From: HGM04593 sp045646965
Lineage (GTDB): Bacteria > Bacteroidota > Bacteroidia > Bacteroidales > Bacteroidaceae
DNA: 35,156 nucleotides
Assembly: GCA_045646965.1 (NCBI GenBank)
Contig: JAZRLR010000024.1
Span: 1-35,156 of the forward strand
Reading direction: 5' to 3'
Part shown: piece after piece, positions 33,006 through 35,156 of the stretch
How positions within the stretch are numbered: the first letter of the stretch is position 1
Layout of the letters: each line of letters begins with the position of its first letter
The notes under the pieces: generated by a model
The model's database searches: none
The model's input: only the letters and a program-made list of their open reading frames with translations
Told to the model about the DNA's origin: nothing
Translations under genes and position numbers: made by a program

Positions 33006-33013
33006 TATTTTCG
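33006..33013 (+). promoter_or_regulatory. -7 box of the serine dehydratase gene
   Basis: TATTTTCG is a one-mismatch match to TAnnTTTG and lies 22 bp before the ATG at 33036. A second similar box, TAAATTCG, lies at 32987. Confidence 0.4.
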
Positions 33014-33035
33014 CATAAACAATAATCTTTTTTCT

Positions 33036-34247
33036 ATGAAATCTCTACGAGAATTATTCAGAATAGGTTTAGGCCCCTCGAGCAGCCACACTATGGGCCC
33101 CAACAGAGCGGCCAAGGATTTTGTGAAGCGTTGCCCCGATGCCGACAGCTACCGCGTGACTTTGTACGGAAGCCTTGCCGCCACAGGCGTAGGCCATATG
33201 ACCGACAAAGCGATAATAGAGGTTCTCGAGCCCATTGCCCCGCTTGAGCTCGTGTGGGAGCCCACGACATTCCTCCCTTTCCACCCCAACGGTATGAAGT
33301 TCGAGGGTTTGAAAGAAGGTAAAACCATAGACGAGTGGATAATATACAGCGTGGGCGGAGGTGCTCTTGCCAACGAGCAGACACAGAAAAGTGACGACGA
33401 TATATACCCGCTCACAACCATACACTCCATTATGGACTGGTGCGACGAGCACGGATGCACCTTTTGGGAGTATGTTGAGATGTACGAGGGCCCCGAAATT
33501 TGGGACTACCTTGCCGAGGTGTGGAACACAATGAAAGAGACCATAAAGAGAGGCTTGGAGCACGAGGGTGTGCTGCCCGGCGGCCTCGGCATACAGCGTA
33601 AGGCAGGCTCCTATATGCTGAAGTCGCGCTCCTACAGCGCATCGGTGTCGAGCAAAGCAAAAGTATATGCCTATGCACTCGCCACCTCGGAGGAGAACGC
33701 AAGCGGAACAACCATCGTCACAGCGCCCACCTGCGGCTCTTGCGGTGTGCTACCCGCCGTGCTCTATCACCTTGCCCACTCACACGACTGCAGCGAGCCC
33801 CGCATACTGCGTGCCCTTGCCACGGCAGGTCTTTTCGGAAATATAGCAAAGGAGAACGCCTCCATATCGGGCGCCGACGTAGGCTGTCAGGGTGAGGTGG
33901 GCGTAGCCTGTGCTATGGCAGCAGCGGCAGCCTGCCAGCTCTTTGGCGGCACAATAAACCAGATAGAATATGCAGCAGAGATGGGACTCGAGCATCACCT
34001 GGGACTCACCTGCGACCCCCTATGCGGCCTCGTTCAGGTGCCCTGCATAGAGCGCAACGCCATCGCCGCGTCGCGCGCACTCGACGCCTGCACATACGCA
34101 GCACTCTCCGACGGAAAGCACAAAATAGACTTTGACCGCATTGTGGAGGTGATGAAAGAGACCGGACACGATATCCCCAGCCTCTACAAAGAGACCTCAA
34201 CGGGCGGTATCGCAAAAATCGATGTTAAAAAACGCAGAAAAGGATAA
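33036..34247 (+). CDS. sdaA: L-serine ammonia-lyase (iron-sulfur type)
   Basis: A 403-residue single-chain L-serine dehydratase converting serine to pyruvate and ammonia in the cytoplasm. The N-terminal beta domain starts with GLGPSSSHTMGPNRAA, and the alpha domain carries TAPTCGSCGVLPAVL, GADVGCQGEVGVACAMAAAA and GLTCDPLCGLVQVPCIERN. The cluster ligands are probably Cys284, Cys326 and Cys337, whose spacing (42 and 11) equals that of the Legionella enzyme as I recall it. A 4Fe-4S cluster instead of PLP makes it oxygen-sensitive, fitting an anaerobe. It is followed 9 bp later by a thioredoxin gene. Confidence 0.95.
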   Translation: MKSLRELFRIGLGPSSSHTMGPNRAAKDFVKRCPDADSYRVTLYGSLAATGVGHMTDKAIIEVLEPIAPLELVWEPTTFLPFHPNGMKFEGLKEGKTIDEWIIYSVGGGALANEQTQKSDDDIYPLTTIHSIMDWCDEHGCTFWEYVEMYEGPEIWDYLAEVWNTMKETIKRGLEHEGVLPGGLGIQRKAGSYMLKSRSYSASVSSKAKVYAYALATSEENASGTTIVTAPTCGSCGVLPAVLYHLAHSHDCSEPRILRALATAGLFGNIAKENASISGADVGCQGEVGVACAMAAAAACQLFGGTINQIEYAAEMGLEHHLGLTCDPLCGLVQVPCIERNAIAASRALDACTYAALSDGKHKIDFDRIVEVMKETGHDIPSLYKETSTGGIAKIDVKKRRKG

Positions 34248-34256
34248 CCGACCGAT

Positions 34257-34706
34257 ATGAAAAGGATATATATATTTACAATTGCCCTGCTGCTCACGAT
34301 AGGCGCATTTGCACAGAGCGATAAGAAACAGCACACCACAAACCTCACAAAAAAAGAGTTTATAGAAAAGGTGTTCGACTTCACCAGCGAAAATAAAGAG
34401 TGGAAATACAAAGGCGACAAACCCGCCGTCATAGATTTCTATGCCGACTGGTGCGGCCCCTGCCGCAGGCTCGCCCCCGTGCTCGAAGAGATTGCAGCCG
34501 AGCAGGAGGGTAAGATATATATCTACAAGGTAAACGTAGACAAAGAGCCCGAAATTGCCACCGCGTTTGGCATACGCTCACTGCCCACACTCATCTTCAT
34601 CCCCTTGGAGGGTGCTCCGAGCGGTTTCTCGGGCTATGCCGAAAAGAGCGAGCTCTACAAAGCCATAAACGCAATAATTCCAAAGAAAGAGGATAAGAAA
34701 AAATAA
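34257..34706 (+). CDS. Exported thioredoxin-family protein
   Basis: A 149-residue protein with a signal peptide (MKRIYIFTIALLLTIGAFAQ) and a thioredoxin domain from about residue 50: VIDFYADWCGPCRRLAPVLEEIA carries the CGPC redox pair, and RSLPTLIFIPL the cis-proline loop. It should be a periplasmic disulfide reductase or oxidase. It starts 9 bp after the sdaA stop, so it is cotranscribed with it, but the cytoplasmic and periplasmic products probably do not interact directly. The C-terminus is a lysine-rich tail, KKEDKKK. Confidence 0.92.
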   Translation: MKRIYIFTIALLLTIGAFAQSDKKQHTTNLTKKEFIEKVFDFTSENKEWKYKGDKPAVIDFYADWCGPCRRLAPVLEEIAAEQEGKIYIYKVNVDKEPEIATAFGIRSLPTLIFIPLEGAPSGFSGYAEKSELYKAINAIIPKKEDKKK

Positions 34707-34723
34707 ACACTCCGATATAAACA

Positions 34724-34762
34724 AAAATCAGCACGTTCACTTTAGTTGAACGTGCTGATTTT
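34724..34762. terminator. Bidirectional terminator between thioredoxin and sigma genes
   Basis: A 16-bp stem (AAAATCAGCACGTTCA and its complement) around a 7-nt loop. It is preceded by an 18-bp sequence identical to that before the terminator at 23.9 kb. Confidence 0.88.
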
Positions 34763-34771
34763 CTTTACCCC

Positions 34772-35156
34772 TCACCTGAAATCCTTTAGAAGCTGCTGCA
34801 AGTGCTGACGGGTAAAAAATATGCGGCTCTTTACTGTGCCAAGAGGCAAAGAGAGCCGCTCCGCTATCTCACGGTACTTGAAACCCGAGAGATGCATAAG
34901 AAAAGGGATGCGATAGTCACGCGGCAAAGCATTCACAAGGCGGTAAATCTCTTTGCTGTCGTAATTATTTTCTGTGATATAGGTATCGAAATCCTGCGAG
35001 CTGTTTACGTGAAAAAGATTGTCGGTGTGATCGACAAATGTCTGGTCGCGCACCACCTTGCGGTAGTTATTTATGAAAATATTGCGCATTATAGTGTAAA
35101 CCCACCCCTTGAAATTTGTGTCAGGGGCATACTTCTCCATATTATCAAGAGCCTTG
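34772..35156 (-). CDS. ECF-type RNA polymerase sigma factor (partial)
   Basis: The frame continues past the right edge, so the N-terminus is missing. The visible part (about 128 residues) begins KALDNMEKYAPDTNFKGWVY and continues TIMRNIFINNYRKVVRDQ, the end of sigma region 2 typical of RpoE-like ECF factors. Region 4 follows: LVNALPRDYRIPFLMHLSGF, YREIAERLSLPLGTVKSRIF and FTRQHLQQLL, with a clear helix-turn-helix. The Met that would give a 122-residue protein lies inside region 2 and is not a true start. Its anti-sigma partner is not next to the 3' end. Confidence 0.9.
   Translation of the reverse strand, partial: KALDNMEKYAPDTNFKGWVYTIMRNIFINNYRKVVRDQTFVDHTDNLFHVNSSQDFDTYITENNYDSKEIYRLVNALPRDYRIPFLMHLSGFKYREIAERLSLPLGTVKSRIFFTRQHLQQLLKDFR

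Noticed and set aside
1..35156. CRISPR array, prophage, insertion sequence or integron
   Set aside because: No regularly spaced repeats, transposase, integrase, structural phage gene or terminal inverted repeat pair was found.

Overview
The window looks like a chromosomal segment from a member of the Bacteroidales, probably a gut commensal. The evidence is a run of near-consensus Bacteroidetes promoters (-7 box TAnnTTTG or TAnnTTCG, in the best case with TTTG 19 nt upstream), weak or absent Shine-Dalgarno sequences, many short lipoproteins, an anaerobic sulfatase-maturating enzyme paired with a Ser-type sulfatase, an SDR-type threonine dehydrogenase, and a DUF4252/ECF-sigma operon. Genus cannot be fixed from the sequence. 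No insertion sequence, prophage, CRISPR array, rRNA or SusC/SusD pair is visible.

Layout. 1-5.2 kb: 3' end of the maturase gene, its sulfatase, a ROK sugar kinase, and a secreted GH20 hexosaminidase. 5.2-9.1 kb: a small lipoprotein with a repeat-rich upstream region, a HAD nucleotidase, a coiled-coil lipoprotein behind rsmI, and thymidine kinase. 9.1-11.5 kb: a minus-strand ECF sigma operon (sigma, membrane anti-sigma-like protein, DUF4252 protein, secreted unknown). 11.6-15.2 kb: AI-2E-family permease, tRNA-Lys(TTT), BASS-family transporter, SemiSWEET, prmA. 15.3-17.4 kb: a two-domain SGNH/sialate O-acetylesterase. 17.5-21.6 kb: divergent kbl and tdh (threonine to glycine plus acetyl-CoA), nadA, PAP2 phosphatase. 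21.8-27 kb: transglutaminase-like lipoprotein, TRIC channel, DUF456 protein coupled to an S9 peptidase. 27.2-32 kb: a 1273-residue GH20 enzyme with mucin-binding-like repeats, closely followed by TSCPD, FKBP and DUF4250 genes. 32-35.2 kb: RmlD-like reductase, L-serine dehydratase with a secreted thioredoxin, and the 3' part of a second ECF sigma gene.

How it fits together. The enzymes for desulfating, de-O-acetylating and trimming N-acetylhexosamines, plus a sugar kinase, point to use of host glycans such as mucin or glycosaminoglycans, but they lie as separate units between housekeeping genes instead of in one polysaccharide utilization locus. Amino-acid catabolism (threonine, serine) is a second theme. 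Genes are mostly single or in 2-4 gene units separated by strong, often bidirectional, stem-loop terminators. No clearly novel system stands out. The most unusual features are the palindromic promoter-bearing intergenic repeats, the ECF operon of unknown output, the transglutaminase-like lipoprotein and the multi-domain GH20 enzyme.
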